In this document: piece by piece, positions 11,505-22,433 of the stretch
Layout of the letters: the number at the start of each line of letters is the position of its first letter
Position numbering within the stretch: the first letter of the stretch is position 1
Source: Liquidambar formosana
Taxonomy: Eukaryota; Streptophyta; Magnoliopsida; Saxifragales; Altingiaceae
Direction of reading: 5' to 3'
DNA: 64,000 nt
Assembly: GCA_039720395.1 (NCBI GenBank)
Contig: CM077827.1
Span: forward strand, 12,371,115 to 12,435,114
Program-made: the position numbers and the translations under genes
Notes under the pieces: model-generated
Database searches by the model: none
The model's input: only the letters and a program-made list of their open reading frames with translations
Told to the model about the DNA's origin: nothing

Positions 11505-11730
11505 AAAGTAGCGGCTTTGAGGTGGCTACTAATAGTGGTCCTTCCAGCCACTATTTTCAAGAACTGGTGTAGGTTTCGGAATCAAAACAGAAAGTGCTTT
11601 CTAAATTAGAAGAGATGGTGTAGGGGTCTCTCTCTTAAAATTTTCTAACCGTTTTAGGAACATATTTCAATTTGGTTTTTAGCCTAATCAACCATAGTGT
11701 ACGTAAAATACATGAGTCCTCTTTTTATTT
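11505..11730. repeat. Dispersed repeat, partner of 37862-38075
   Basis: Shares GAAAGTGCTTTCTAAATT, CATTTCAATTTGG-like and CCTAATCAACCA-like blocks in the same order with 37862-38075. Both copies follow a (CT)n tract. No coding frame is conserved between the two. Confidence 0.6.
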
Positions 11731-12587
11731 ATTTTTATATTTTTATATTTTTTCACCAATGGATGGAATTGTCCCTAATCTCAAACCCTCCAAAATTAAC
11801 AAATAAGTATTAATTAGTATTCTTCTATAAACTTAAACTTGAGATTATTCACTTAATAAGATAAATATCATTAGATTACAATGTCATGGTATCAACAACT
11901 GGTTTAGTTTATGACAGTAAAAGAAATATGTCTAAACCTGTTATAAACATTGGAGTTAATGGTTAGAGGCCTAGAGCTTTCATTCGTCTGACTTTGTGCC
12001 ATGTCCCACGCAACGGTCGGATTACTCTGCCAAATCTGTGTCATGAGGAATTTTCCATGAAAAATGATGGAGATTTTGAGTTTGACCATTCATCTTCTTT
12101 TAAACAGAGAAAGTGTTTTGTCCAAAATTATAAATATAAACTTATCTATCACCAATCATACGATAAAGCTTTGCGGCCGACAGTTTGACTAAGTGTTCTT
12201 TAAATGAACGTGCATCTAGTAGTGTTTCGTCTGGTTGGCCCCCTTTTTTGACCAAAGAGGTCAAAATAATTACGTCTCTGATAGAGAAGGAGAAAAAGGT
12301 TATCTTCTCGATCCGGCGAGTCACTAACACTAGGAAGAAGGAATGGGGTGACCGGCCGGCGGGGTGGAGCCAAGATTTTAGATTTACCTGGGCTGAGTAA
12401 AAAATTAGCCATTCAATTTCTCTGTTTGAACACCTTTAATCAAACACGTAAACGTATTAAAGAGGGCCGGGTATTTATTACATTGCCATGTCATCTATTT
12501 AACTTAAATTTTCAATTTTGTCCACTAATTTTTTTTTTCAAGATTTAAGAGAAAGAACTACAAATGTAGTGAAGGTTATTATGTTAA
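11731..12587. other. Spacer, no gene seen
   Basis: Several overlapping short ORFs on both strands (11904-12548), none with a recognisable domain. Confidence 0.4.
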
Positions 12588-12970
12588 GGGAGTGGCTATT
12601 GCCATAATTAAAAAAAAATTAAAAAAAATTAAAAAAAATTTTCCTAAACACCCATCACTTATTTTAAATTTTTAAAGGTTTTATGAAAGTATAAAGATTT
12701 TTCACGAACATTGATTGCGTGGTCCACTAAAAAATATTATTTTAAATAATTTTGTTGAAAATTTTTTTCCCAAAATCTATTGTTTAAGTGAATTTTTTTT
12801 TTATCATTTTTCATGAAAAAATTTACAAAAATGAAATACAGATTGTAAATGTCAAAAACTTAACTGAACGACAAATTTGGGGAAAAATTTTTTCTACAAA
12901 GTTGTTTAAAATTATGTTTTTTAATAAACAACGCGGTTAATTTTCTTGAAACACTTTTATACATCTGAAA
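12588..12970. mobile_element. Foldback MITE, GGCTATTGCAACC family, copy a (diverged)
   Basis: Starts GGGAGTGGCTATTGCC, then the family blocks AGGTTTTATGAAAGTATAAA, CTATTGTTTAAGTG and their complements on the right (ACAAAGTTGTTTAAAATTATG). The right terminus has decayed. Confidence 0.6.
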
Positions 12971-13559
12971 ATTCCTTTTAGTTATTCTTGTGAAACTAAT
13001 TAATAAATTAAGACAAGACAATGATGGATGAGATTAAGAGAATATGGAAAGGAATCAAGAGATAGTATATAAAAGGAGGAGATTAAGAGAAACTCATAAA
13101 GAAAATTCAAAGATGACTTTGATTTATTTCCTCAATAAAACTAATGAAAAGAAATTGAAAACAGAAAGGGGGAGGTAATCCTCTCCGGTGAAGTTCACCG
13201 CCAGCAACGGCCAACTGCAAACTCCGGAAGCCACAACCACCCTCTGGGCATCTCCCCACAGACCTAGACAAATCCGATTAGATCCAACCATTCCCTCTCT
13301 GTTTTCCGATTACCTTCATCTCCATCTTCCGGGCACCTTTAATTTATCTCCGAAACTTGACAAACCACATCGGGAATTTCATTACATGTATATATGTATA
13401 TTTCCATTGAATAAAACAATGCACATAGAGAGTATAGTCTTCTCAAATGAATAAACAAGAACTCTACCCACCCCAACCTCTCTCTATAGTCTATTATGTG
13501 CATATAGAAAACAAACAAAGCACATGTGACAAGAAGTTTAACTAAAAAAAACAAGGAAA
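12971..13559. other. Unassigned DNA left of element 2
   Basis: A TATA-like TATATAAAAGGAGG at about 13067 and an AATAAA-rich stretch might be the remains of an LTR, but they do not match the 3' LTR of element 2. No gene seen. Confidence 0.35.
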
Positions 13560-13633
13560 ACCACACACAGTAATCTTTTCTTTTGTCCCTTTGTCGTTGT
13601 TGATTGCAAAGGAGATTTATTTTTGCAACAATC

Positions 13634-16600
13634 ATGCCACCAAAACGTGGAGGACGTGGAAAAGAAGCTTTTGGCCAAGAATCTGGCCAAGAAGACAGTC
13701 TGGAAATCCTAGGGGATAATTCTCCTAGGACTGAAAATACGGAAAGCCAACCATTGGACCATGCAAATGTTGCCAATGAGTTTATGGCTGCCTTCAGGAT
13801 GAATTTTGACACCATGATGCACGACATATCGCAGATGATGATGCAGCAAATGTCACTTACTATGAAGACATTTGTTGAATCTAATCAGCAGATTAGTGAG
13901 AGTCTGAATAAAAATTCGGACAAATTACTTAGCTATATGGTGGAAAAACTAGGACCAGCGTTCAAAAATAATACTCATGAAAGATCTAGTCAATACGGCC
14001 GAAAGGCCGAGGGGTCAAATAACTTTAGGTATGGGGACGTCCATCTCTTGTCCAGGCAAGATCCTTTGGGGTCAAATCCATCAATATTTCGGCCAGAAGG
14101 GCAAATCCCAACTTCTGTTCATTTGGGAAGTCAATTCGGGCAGCCAAGACCGAATATTGGAACAAGTGGAGTTAAAGATAATGTGTTCTATGCCTCACCC
14201 GGGGGGCAAATTTACAATCAAATGCTGAATGACTCGTTTGACCCAAGTCGAAATAGCAATTTTATGCTGGGAAATCAGAACGATATTCCAGTTAGAACAG
14301 GCCGATCCACGGCTGGAAACTATGGGGGTTCGAATGAAGCCCCATACAATTATGTTGGTCAAGAAGACCTTACTCAGACCTTTCAGACCAATTTGAGGGA
14401 CAATCCAAACAATTTCAGAGAAGAGATTGCTAATATCATTAGGGAACAAATGGGAGCAGGTCGACCACCAGTTAGAACAGCTTATAGTCGCCCCTACCCT
14501 GACTATATCGACCAGCTTCACGAATTTCCTAGAGGTTTCAAGTTTCCTGATTTCACATTGTTTTCAGGAGAAGATAAACAGTCAACCTTTGAACATGTTG
14601 GCCGATTCACGTGCCAATGTGGTGAAGCAAGTAGTAGCGGTTATTTAAAACTGAGATTGTTCCCAAGTTCTTTAACCGGTTGGGCATTTAATTGGTATAT
14701 TAATTTACCATCAGGGTCAATTACAACCTGGCAGGAAATGGAATCTCTTTTCCATATTTACTTCTGCAAGGCGGAGACCGAAATAACGGTCGCTGATTTG
14801 GCCCGAATGTGCCAGGAACCCGGTGAGAGGGTTGATACCTTTGTTCAGAGATTCCGAAATGCCCAATGTAGGTGTAGGTCGAATTTAGCACAATCTGATT
14901 GTGTCAAAATGGTGATTAGTGGGCTTAATCTAGAAAACAGAAAGAAGTTCATTGGCCAAGATTTTTTCGACCTAGGCCATCTTATGACTGCAGTGTCAAA
15001 ATATGAGAGAATTCTTGAGGAAGAGAATCAAAGAAGGGTTTCTTCAAGGGGAACCTATTATAGGAACCCGAATAGGGAAGTGGCTCAGATTGAAGCCATA
15101 GAAGAAAATGAAGAAACTGAAGAAGAAATCGCCCTGGCCGAACTGAACATTAATCGGCCTTATACGTGCAGAGCCCTGGTAAAATCCAAGGTGCAGGAAT
15201 TAAAACAGAATTTCCAGAGGAAACCAAATAATGGTAACCAAAATGGAAACAATTTTAGGGATAAGAAATATGATTTTGACCTTTCTAAAACAGAACAGAT
15301 ATTCGACCTGTTGTTAAAAGACGGTCAAATTAAGTTACCAGATGGGCATAAAATTCCATCTGCTGAAGAAATGAAAGATAAAAAATATTGTAAATGGCAT
15401 GATTGTTGGACACATCCAACAAATAGCTGCATTGTGTTAAGGGATGCCATCCAAAGGTCAATTAATAATGAAAAACTAAAATTTCCTGAGGAGAAGACTG
15501 TTCATCAAGTTGATGAAAACCCGTTTCCTTTTGAGTTTCCAGTTAATATGGTTGTTTTGCAGGTACATGATCCTGAAGTGTCAACCAAGGAGACTGAAAG
15601 TGCTGAACAGAAGTCGAAAGATAAAGGGAAAACCGTCGTACAGGCTCCGCAGCAGAAGAATAAAGAGATAAAACCGGTCTCGTTTATCCCAGAGGCCGAA
15701 GGAGAAATTCATGCTTACTCAGGAAGATTGGATTCCGGTAATGTCAAGAGGTGGACTAAGGTAGCGATAGAACATCTCAGCGATATTTATGGTCATCCAA
15801 TTTATTGCCGAGGCTGCTACAGCAAATTGGCAATGCCTCAGTACGATCCTGGAAACTTGAAGAAAGCTATAATTGGGGATGTTGAAGTCTCCATTTATAG
15901 AGGCGAGCTACAGGTTAGGGGCCTTAATGAGGCTGAAGTTGCAAATGCTGCGGCCAGAAGGCCGAATAAATATGAGCAGAAGTTTAGATCAAGTGGCCTG
16001 TATAAGGCCAGAATTGAGAAAGAAAAGATAATACAAGAAGAAAATGAAGAGCATGCTAGAAGTCTGAAGAAGGGCTATCGGAAGACTGATGATAGCAATA
16101 AAAGAATTCGACCTGATGAATATTCAAAAGGTCAGGGTTTACAAATTACTGTAAGGAATGATTTTCGGCTTAAAGACAGTCAGGCCGACAAAATGAAAAA
16201 GGGTCAAGCGTCCAGTTCTGGGACCATTGAAGGAGATCTGCGTGGCCTAATTAAGCCCAGAATGGTGAAACCTAGGTCGACACAGACAGAAAGGTGGGCT
16301 CAGGCACGACACCCAAAATTCGGTCAGCCCGAAATGACTCGGACTCAGAAGAGGAGGCTCCAAAGAATGCAAGCTGAAGAAAAAAGGGAGCTGATTAAGA
16401 AGACTGGAGGATATCGAATTCGGGCTAATATTTGGAAGCGTCTAGAAGCAATTGAGGAAGAAAAGAAGTCCCTACAAGTAGCCATCGAAAAGTGCAAAGA
16501 GGATGAAATCTTAGAAGCTGATGATTTTGATGCTGAGGATGATGACACTCTTCAGTTTGGATCTCTTCCACCAGTTAGAATCCAGGTAAACATGGTTTTT

Positions 16601-17359
16601 ATTTTACTTGCTGATTTTAAAGCTAAAGAAGGCCAAACTTTGTCTTTCGGCGATATTGATGTTGGCTTTGAAGGAAAGCTGTCAATTAACGAAATTTCAG
16701 AAACCCCGAATCGGTCTACCCAGATCGAGCTACCTAGTGAAGGTATTACTTTTACCAAACCTAGTGAGAATATGGCTAAACACTTGAAACCCTTATATAT
16801 TAAAGCTCATTTCAATGGGAAACCAGTTTCAAGGGTGTTGGTAGATAATGGAGCCTCTGTTAATATCATGCCAGTTTCGGTTATGAAGAAACTAGGAAAG
16901 ACAGAAAAAGATTTATTGCCTGCAGAAGTTTCAATAGTGAACTTCATGGGTGGAGCTGTAAAACCTGAGGGGGTTGTTCCTATGGAAGTTACTGTAGGAA
17001 ATAAAACTAAAATGACAGCATTCTTTGTCATGAATTCGGCCTCGAATTATAATGCATTGTTAGGCCGTGATTGGATTCATGCAAACATGTGTGTTCCATC
17101 CTCACTTCATCAGTGCTTGATGATTTGGAATGGGGACAAGGCTGAGTTGATTCAGGCCGACAGTCACCCTTTTGCTTTGACAAATAATTTTGCTGAGGCT
17201 GTTCTTTATGAGAAGAACATAAGGCCTTTAGAATTTATAGGATTTGATAAACATGGCCGACCCCTTAAGGTCGCTTCTCAAGTATTGGATGGAGGATGCC
17301 ATATAAACTCGGTCTCTCAGAAGGCCGTACATGAGAACATAAGTTTAAATGAATGTTGA
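13634..17359 (+). CDS. Gag-protease polyprotein of element 2
   Basis: A 1241-residue frame starting at the first ATG (MPPKRGGRGK). The N-terminal third is rich in Gln, Asn and Gly. The central part, with FPDFTLFSGEDKQSTFEHV and GWAFNWYINLP, is the retrotransposon gag (capsid) region. A zinc-binding-like segment follows (YCKWHDCWTHPTNSC). A long charged stretch leads to the aspartic protease near residue 1071, with VLVDNGASVN as the active-site motif and LLGRDWIH as the second hallmark. Asn replaces the usual Ser/Thr of D-S/T-G, which is common in plant gypsy proteases. Gag forms the particle and protease cuts the polyprotein. The frame ends in TGA and overlaps the pol ATG by 11 nt (ATGAATGTTGA). 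Tat gag proteins are usually shorter; the extra length lies between the zinc segment and the protease. Confidence 0.85.
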   Translation: MPPKRGGRGKEAFGQESGQEDSLEILGDNSPRTENTESQPLDHANVANEFMAAFRMNFDTMMHDISQMMMQQMSLTMKTFVESNQQISESLNKNSDKLLSYMVEKLGPAFKNNTHERSSQYGRKAEGSNNFRYGDVHLLSRQDPLGSNPSIFRPEGQIPTSVHLGSQFGQPRPNIGTSGVKDNVFYASPGGQIYNQMLNDSFDPSRNSNFMLGNQNDIPVRTGRSTAGNYGGSNEAPYNYVGQEDLTQTFQTNLRDNPNNFREEIANIIREQMGAGRPPVRTAYSRPYPDYIDQLHEFPRGFKFPDFTLFSGEDKQSTFEHVGRFTCQCGEASSSGYLKLRLFPSSLTGWAFNWYINLPSGSITTWQEMESLFHIYFCKAETEITVADLARMCQEPGERVDTFVQRFRNAQCRCRSNLAQSDCVKMVISGLNLENRKKFIGQDFFDLGHLMTAVSKYERILEEENQRRVSSRGTYYRNPNREVAQIEAIEENEETEEEIALAELNINRPYTCRALVKSKVQELKQNFQRKPNNGNQNGNNFRDKKYDFDLSKTEQIFDLLLKDGQIKLPDGHKIPSAEEMKDKKYCKWHDCWTHPTNSCIVLRDAIQRSINNEKLKFPEEKTVHQVDENPFPFEFPVNMVVLQVHDPEVSTKETESAEQKSKDKGKTVVQAPQQKNKEIKPVSFIPEAEGEIHAYSGRLDSGNVKRWTKVAIEHLSDIYGHPIYCRGCYSKLAMPQYDPGNLKKAIIGDVEVSIYRGELQVRGLNEAEVANAAARRPNKYEQKFRSSGLYKARIEKEKIIQEENEEHARSLKKGYRKTDDSNKRIRPDEYSKGQGLQITVRNDFRLKDSQADKMKKGQASSSGTIEGDLRGLIKPRMVKPRSTQTERWAQARHPKFGQPEMTRTQKRRLQRMQAEEKRELIKKTGGYRIRANIWKRLEAIEEEKKSLQVAIEKCKEDEILEADDFDAEDDDTLQFGSLPPVRIQVNMVFILLADFKAKEGQTLSFGDIDVGFEGKLSINEISETPNRSTQIELPSEGITFTKPSENMAKHLKPLYIKAHFNGKPVSRVLVDNGASVNIMPVSVMKKLGKTEKDLLPAEVSIVNFMGGAVKPEGVVPMEVTVGNKTKMTAFFVMNSASNYNALLGRDWIHANMCVPSSLHQCLMIWNGDKAELIQADSHPFALTNNFAEAVLYEKNIRPLEFIGFDKHGRPLKVASQVLDGGCHINSVSQKAVHENISLNEC

Positions 17360-20300
17360 AACCCAAGCTTATCAGGAAGCCATGCGGAGAATAGAGTCCT
17401 ACATGGCTGAAATCAATGAATCGGCCAGTTTGGCCGATTGTGTTAGAGAAGATGCAGACGAGATCACCTTAGAAGAATTAGAGTTGGAACCTAGGAAGTT
17501 GAGTGATGAAAAAGCTCAAGTCATAGACCCTTTACAAGAAGTAAAATTATTAGGAGACTCAAAGCCGATTTTTATTAACCAAAATTTACCAGAAGATTGG
17601 AAAGATAAATTAATCGGCCTACTGAAAGAATTTAGGGATTGTTTTGCTTGGGACTATGATGAATTGCCGGGTTTAGACCGAAAACTGGTTGAGCATAAAT
17701 TACCAATTAAAAAGGGGTTTAAACCATACAAACAACCTCCTAGGAGGATGGCTCCAGAAATTCATCTCAAAGTAAAAGAAGAGATAGAAAGACTGTTAAA
17801 GGCCGGATTTATTAGAACGGCCAAGTATGTGGAATGGCTTTCGAACATTGTTCCAGTCTTGAAAAAGAATGGGAAACTAAGGGTGTGTATAGATTTTAGA
17901 GATTTAAATAAAGCCACTCCAAAAGATGAATACCCAATGCCCGTAGTTGATATGTTAGTCGATGCAGCCGTTGGGTTCAAAGTCCTATCTTTTATGGATG
18001 GTCATTCAGGCTATAATCAAATTTTCATAGCCGAAGATGATGTACAGAAAACAGCCTTTAGGTGCCCAGGCAGCATTGGAACCTTTGAATGGGTAGTGAT
18101 GCCATTCGGTCTAAAAAATGCTGGGGCTACATACCAAAGGGCTATGAATTATATTTTCCATGATATGATTGGAACATTTATGGAAGTTTATATAGATGAT
18201 GTGGTGGTTAAATCTTCAGATCTGGACATTCATATGACCGATCTAAGGAAATCTTTTGAAAGAATGCGGGCTCATAGTTTAAAAATGAACCCCTTAAAAT
18301 GTGCTTTTGGTGTATCTGCTGGAAACTTCTTGGGCTATCTTGTCCACCAAAGAGGGATTGAAGTTGACAAAAACAAAACAAAGGCAATTATCGATGCAAA
18401 ACCACCATCTAACAAAAAAGAGCTTCAAAGGTTTCTCGGTCAAGTTAATTTCTTGTGCCGTTTTATTTCTAATTGTGCAGGGCGAACCAAAGCTTTCTCC
18501 CCTCTGCTGAAGATACGGGCGGAGGACAGCTTCAAGTGGGACAGGCAACATCAGGAAGCATTCGAACAACTGAAAGAATATCTTACAAAGCCACCGGTGT
18601 TAATGCCACCCAAGCAGGGGAAGCCCTTGAAGTTGTACATATCGGCCGCTGAAGAATCTATTGGAGCATTGTTGGCCCAAGACAGAAATGATGGACATGA
18701 GCAGGCCGTTTATTTTCTTAGTAAACTGTTGAATGAAATCGAGTGTAGATATACACCGATTGAAAAACTTTGTTTGGCTTTGTACTTTTCATGTATTAAG
18801 TTAAGGTATTATATGTTACCTGTTCTGGTTTATATAATATGTCAAACTGATGTGGTTAAATACATGTTGAGTAGGCCGATTGTAAGAGGGAAAATTGCAA
18901 AATGGTCGTTAGTCTTAATTGAATTCTGCTTGCAATATACTCCCCAAAAGGCAATTAAAGGCCAAGCGCTAGCCGATTTCTTAGCAAGCCATCCTAATTT
19001 AGAAGAGGTGCCCGAAATTTTGCCTACCATGGAGATTGGGTGCATTTCCTTAGTCCCATGGATTTTAATTTTTGACGGGTCTCGAACTGAAGAATCGGCC
19101 GGAGCAGGTGTAGTTCTAATATCCCCAATGAACAAAAGAACTCAGCTTTCATTCAAGCTAGATTTCGATTGTACAAACAATCAGGCCGAGTATGAGGCCC
19201 TCATCATCGGTCTCGGTTTACTGGTAGATTTGAACGTATCAAGTGTTTTAATTATTGGGGATTCCCAGTTAGTTTTAAAACAGTTATCTGGCGATTTCAA
19301 ATGTGTAAGTGATTCCCTGGTTGAATATAACAAGATCGCCAAATATTTGCTAAGTTTGTTTGCTGACGTTTTATTCAAATGTGTCCCGAGAAAAGAAAAT
19401 AACGAAGCAAATGAATTGGCTCAAATAGCTTCTGGACTAAAAATCCCACTTAATGTTCTTACCAGGACGATTACTATAGAAAGGAAATTAGAATCGTCCT
19501 TAAAAAATGTATTCGGTCCCAGTGACTGGGTATTGTCGTTAGATGTTGCCCAAGATGATTGGAGATTTCCAATCATAAAATATTTGCAAAATCCATCTAT
19601 TCAAACAGAGTATAAAATCAGGAAAAAATCCTTAAAATTCGTCATTTTAGATGATGAATTGTATAAAAAGAATGTAGACGGTCTTTTATGCTTATGCCTT
19701 TCTAAGTTCCAGTCAATGCAAATCATGGCCGAAGTCCACGAAGGCATTTGTGGGGCACACCAGGCTGGCCTTAAAATGAGATGGCTCATCAGAAGATACG
19801 GTTATTATTGGCCGAATGTAATGAAAGACTGTTTAGAATACGCTAAAGGATGTCAAGCCTGTTAAATTCATGGGCCAGTGCAACACGCACCTGCAACAAA
19901 ATTGCAGTCCATAGTAAAGCCTTGGCCGTTCAGAGGATGGGCAATGGATGTAATAGGGAAAATTTACCCTGAGTCATCCAAAAGAGATGCTTTTATTTTA
20001 GTAGCAACGGATTACTTCACAAAATGGGTGGAAGCCATTCCTATGCCTTCGGTTTCACAGACCGAGGTCATCAAATGTATTAAAGAAAATATCATTCATA
20101 GATTCGGCCTACCCCAAACTATTACTGCTGACCAAGGAACAGTATTTACTGGCAGTGAGGTTAGGGCGTTTGCTGAGGAATATGGTTTTGAAATTACACA
20201 TTCAACACCATACTACGCACAAGCAAATGGGCAAGCCGAATCAACAAACAAGATTTTAAAAGTCAGTATTGAAAAAATGATTGAGGAAAATCCTCGAGCA

Positions 20301-20873
20301 TGGCATGAATTGCTCTCAGAAACCTTGTGGGCTTATTGAAATTCTAAGAGAACTAGTACAGGTACTACCCCATTCGCCTTAACTTATGGGCATGATGCGA
20401 TTCTGCCTATGGAAGTAACTGTTCGATCTCTAAGAGTTGCTAAGCAAAACAATTTGAGTGTACAAGATTATTATGATGCTATGTTGGCCGAATTAGATGA
20501 CCTGGATGATATCAGATTATTAGCTTTGGATCATTTACAAGCCCAAAAGAGAAAAATAGAAAAAGCTTATGATAAGAGAGTTCGGCCTAAAGATTTCCTT
20601 AAAGACGAGTTAGTTTGGAAAGCCATATTACCCATAGGGTCAAGAGATCCCAAGTACGGGAAGTGGTCTCCTAATTGGGAAGGCCCTTTTAAAATTTTCA
20701 AAGTACTAAAAGGTGGAGCATATCATCTACAAAATTTAGATGGTGACATCCATGATCGGCCCATCAATGGCCGATTTATTAAAAAATATTATCCTGCAAT
20801 GTGGGAAAATATTAAATATTCAAATGATACAAATGCAGGGGCAAATTCAAATTCACATTCAGAAGAAAGATAA
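17349..20873 (+). pseudogene. Pol polyprotein of element 2: RT, RNase H, archaeal-type RNase H, integrase; two internal stops
   Basis: One frame, +1 relative to gag, interrupted by TAA at 19863-19865 and TGA at 20337-20339; both could have arisen by a C-to-T change. The reverse transcriptase spans roughly residues 120-320, with VCIDFRDLN and the catalytic YIDD at 281. The thumb and the gypsy RNase H follow, then a second RNase H with FDGS, AEYEAL and GDSQLV carrying the acidic residues. Integrase has an HHCC finger (VHEG, GAHQ, CQAC); the first stop falls right after it. The DDE core follows (MDVIG, TADQG, QAESTNK), and then a GPF motif (WEGPFKI). No chromodomain. Together these would copy and integrate the element. 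As it stands the protein ends before the integrase core. Confidence 0.9.
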
Positions 20874-21072
20874 TAAAAAAAAAAAAAGCTCAAAGTCTCA
20901 TAGACAAATGTCACATAAAATTATGCATCTATATTAAAAAGTATTGTTAGCCTAGCCTCATGGCCAAATCAAGGAAGACAATTAGAAATAAAATTGTGCA
21001 GGGGCCTTATGGCCAAGTTACAGACTGATATTAATGGCTACATGTCAGCCATGAAATAGATTGTTCAAGACT
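20874..21072. other. Spacer between pol and the antisense ORFs of element 2
   Basis: Begins with an A-rich run just after the pol stop and contains ATGGCCAA-like repeats (TCATGGCCAAATC, TTATGGCCAAGTT). No coding feature. Confidence 0.4.
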
Positions 21073-22367
21073 TTAGGAGGAAGCAGTAAGGGAAGAGTCA
21101 GCAAGAGAAAGTAATTGCTTGATATTTGACCACTCAACTTCAAAAGATTGAAGTTGGTCTTCCAAATCTTTCTGTTTTTTCTCCAGGGCCTCTTCTTGAC
21201 CTGAAAAAGGTTCGTATTGTTCGGCCAGTCCCTGTGCTTCGTCAACTTTCTTAGAAAAAACTTGGGTGAGATCAGATTGAACAGACTCCGCTTGCTTTAG
21301 CTTTTCTTTGGCATCCTCTAATTGTTTCTCCAAATCAGCAACCCTAGCTTGGAATTCCTACGTTGTCTTCTGACCTTCTTCAATTAAGGATTTCACATTT
21401 TCGGCCTCTGTCATGGCCGTTTGGATCTTAGACTGTAGATCCATTAAGTGATTCAGAAGTTTTTTATTTTGGGTTGCTTCATTTTTGGTAGAAGAAAAAG
21501 AGAGGCAAAGTAGAGAAATTTTCTCCTCAAAAGATTGAAGATTAGCAGCCAGCCCAGGAGTGGTGTTGGAATCGGACAAAATGATCTTTATGGCGGTTTT
21601 GATTTTGTCAAGCTGGGAAAAAATGGAAGCTATTGGGACAGTGGAGATTGTTTTTAAAAGCTTTTTTGCTTTTTCAACATCAGGGCCTTTGGAGAGACTG
21701 GATGTAGTTGAGGAAAGAGGGGATTCGGTCAGTTTAGGCTTCAGGAAAGAACGAAGTTTTTCAAGAGAAGCCATGGCTGAAATGTATTTATCTTCAGAAG
21801 ATGGAATGGATGCAGTAGGAGCTGTATCAGAGGCAGTAGAAATTGTTTTTTCTGGTATGGAAGGGGGTTGAACTGCATCTTCTGAGGGATCAGGAAGGAT
21901 AATGAGCTCATCTTGGTCGTCAGAATCGGACTCATGAGAGTCTAAATCTTCGACCTTAGAATGTTGAGGGCTGGAAGCTGGTTTAGAGATAGAGGAGGAA
22001 GAAATTGGCACAGAGGCCGATCCAGACCCTTTCTGGGATAAGGTGGCAAAAATTTCGCCCATTCCGCCAGCCTTAGGTTTCTTGCTTCGGCCAGTTGCCA
22101 CTGTAGAAATTTTCGGTCTTCCTCTTTTCTTGGTTTGGCCCTCAGTGGCTTGATTTCCAGTCTCCACTATCTTCGGCTTGGCAGCTTTTTTGGCCTGACC
22201 TCCAGTGGTTTGGGTTTCGGTCTCCACTAGCTTGGGTTTGGCAGTCAAAGACTTTACTAGGGCAGCACTTTTGGATTTTCCGGGCTGAGTCCTCAAAAGT
22301 TCTTCCTCGTCTTCAGATGGGAGTTCAGGTAAAGAAGCCAAAGACCGAGGTTCATAAAGAGGAGCAT
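21073..22367 (-). pseudogene. Antisense ORF of element 2, second part: AT-hook-like and coiled-coil region
   Basis: One minus-strand frame from 22367 to the stop at 21073, broken by a single TAG at 21358-21360. The start is not an ATG: the frame opens right after an acceptor (TTTTGCAG ending at 22368), so this looks like a downstream exon of the ORF at 22434-24395. It contains acidic and Ser/Pro-rich stretches, a basic region with KKRGRPK (an AT-hook-like core, about residues 84-90 from 22380), and a C-terminal region (EKQLEDAKEKLKQAE) that should form a coiled coil. AT-hooks bind the minor groove of AT-rich DNA, so a DNA-bound role is possible but unproven. No enzyme motif is seen. Confidence 0.6.
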
Positions 22368-22433
22368 CTGCAAAATACAAAAGTCAGGATACTTGAATAG
22401 AATTTTTAAGGGAAAAATGGGCAAGAGAGATAC

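Noticed and set aside
13339..13827. Minus-strand ORF of 162 codons at the 5' end of gag
   Set aside because: It shadows the gag start and shows no domain.
21560..21871. Plus-strand ORF of 103 codons in the antisense region of element 2
   Set aside because: It is the complement of the Ser/Pro-rich antisense frame and has no motif of its own.
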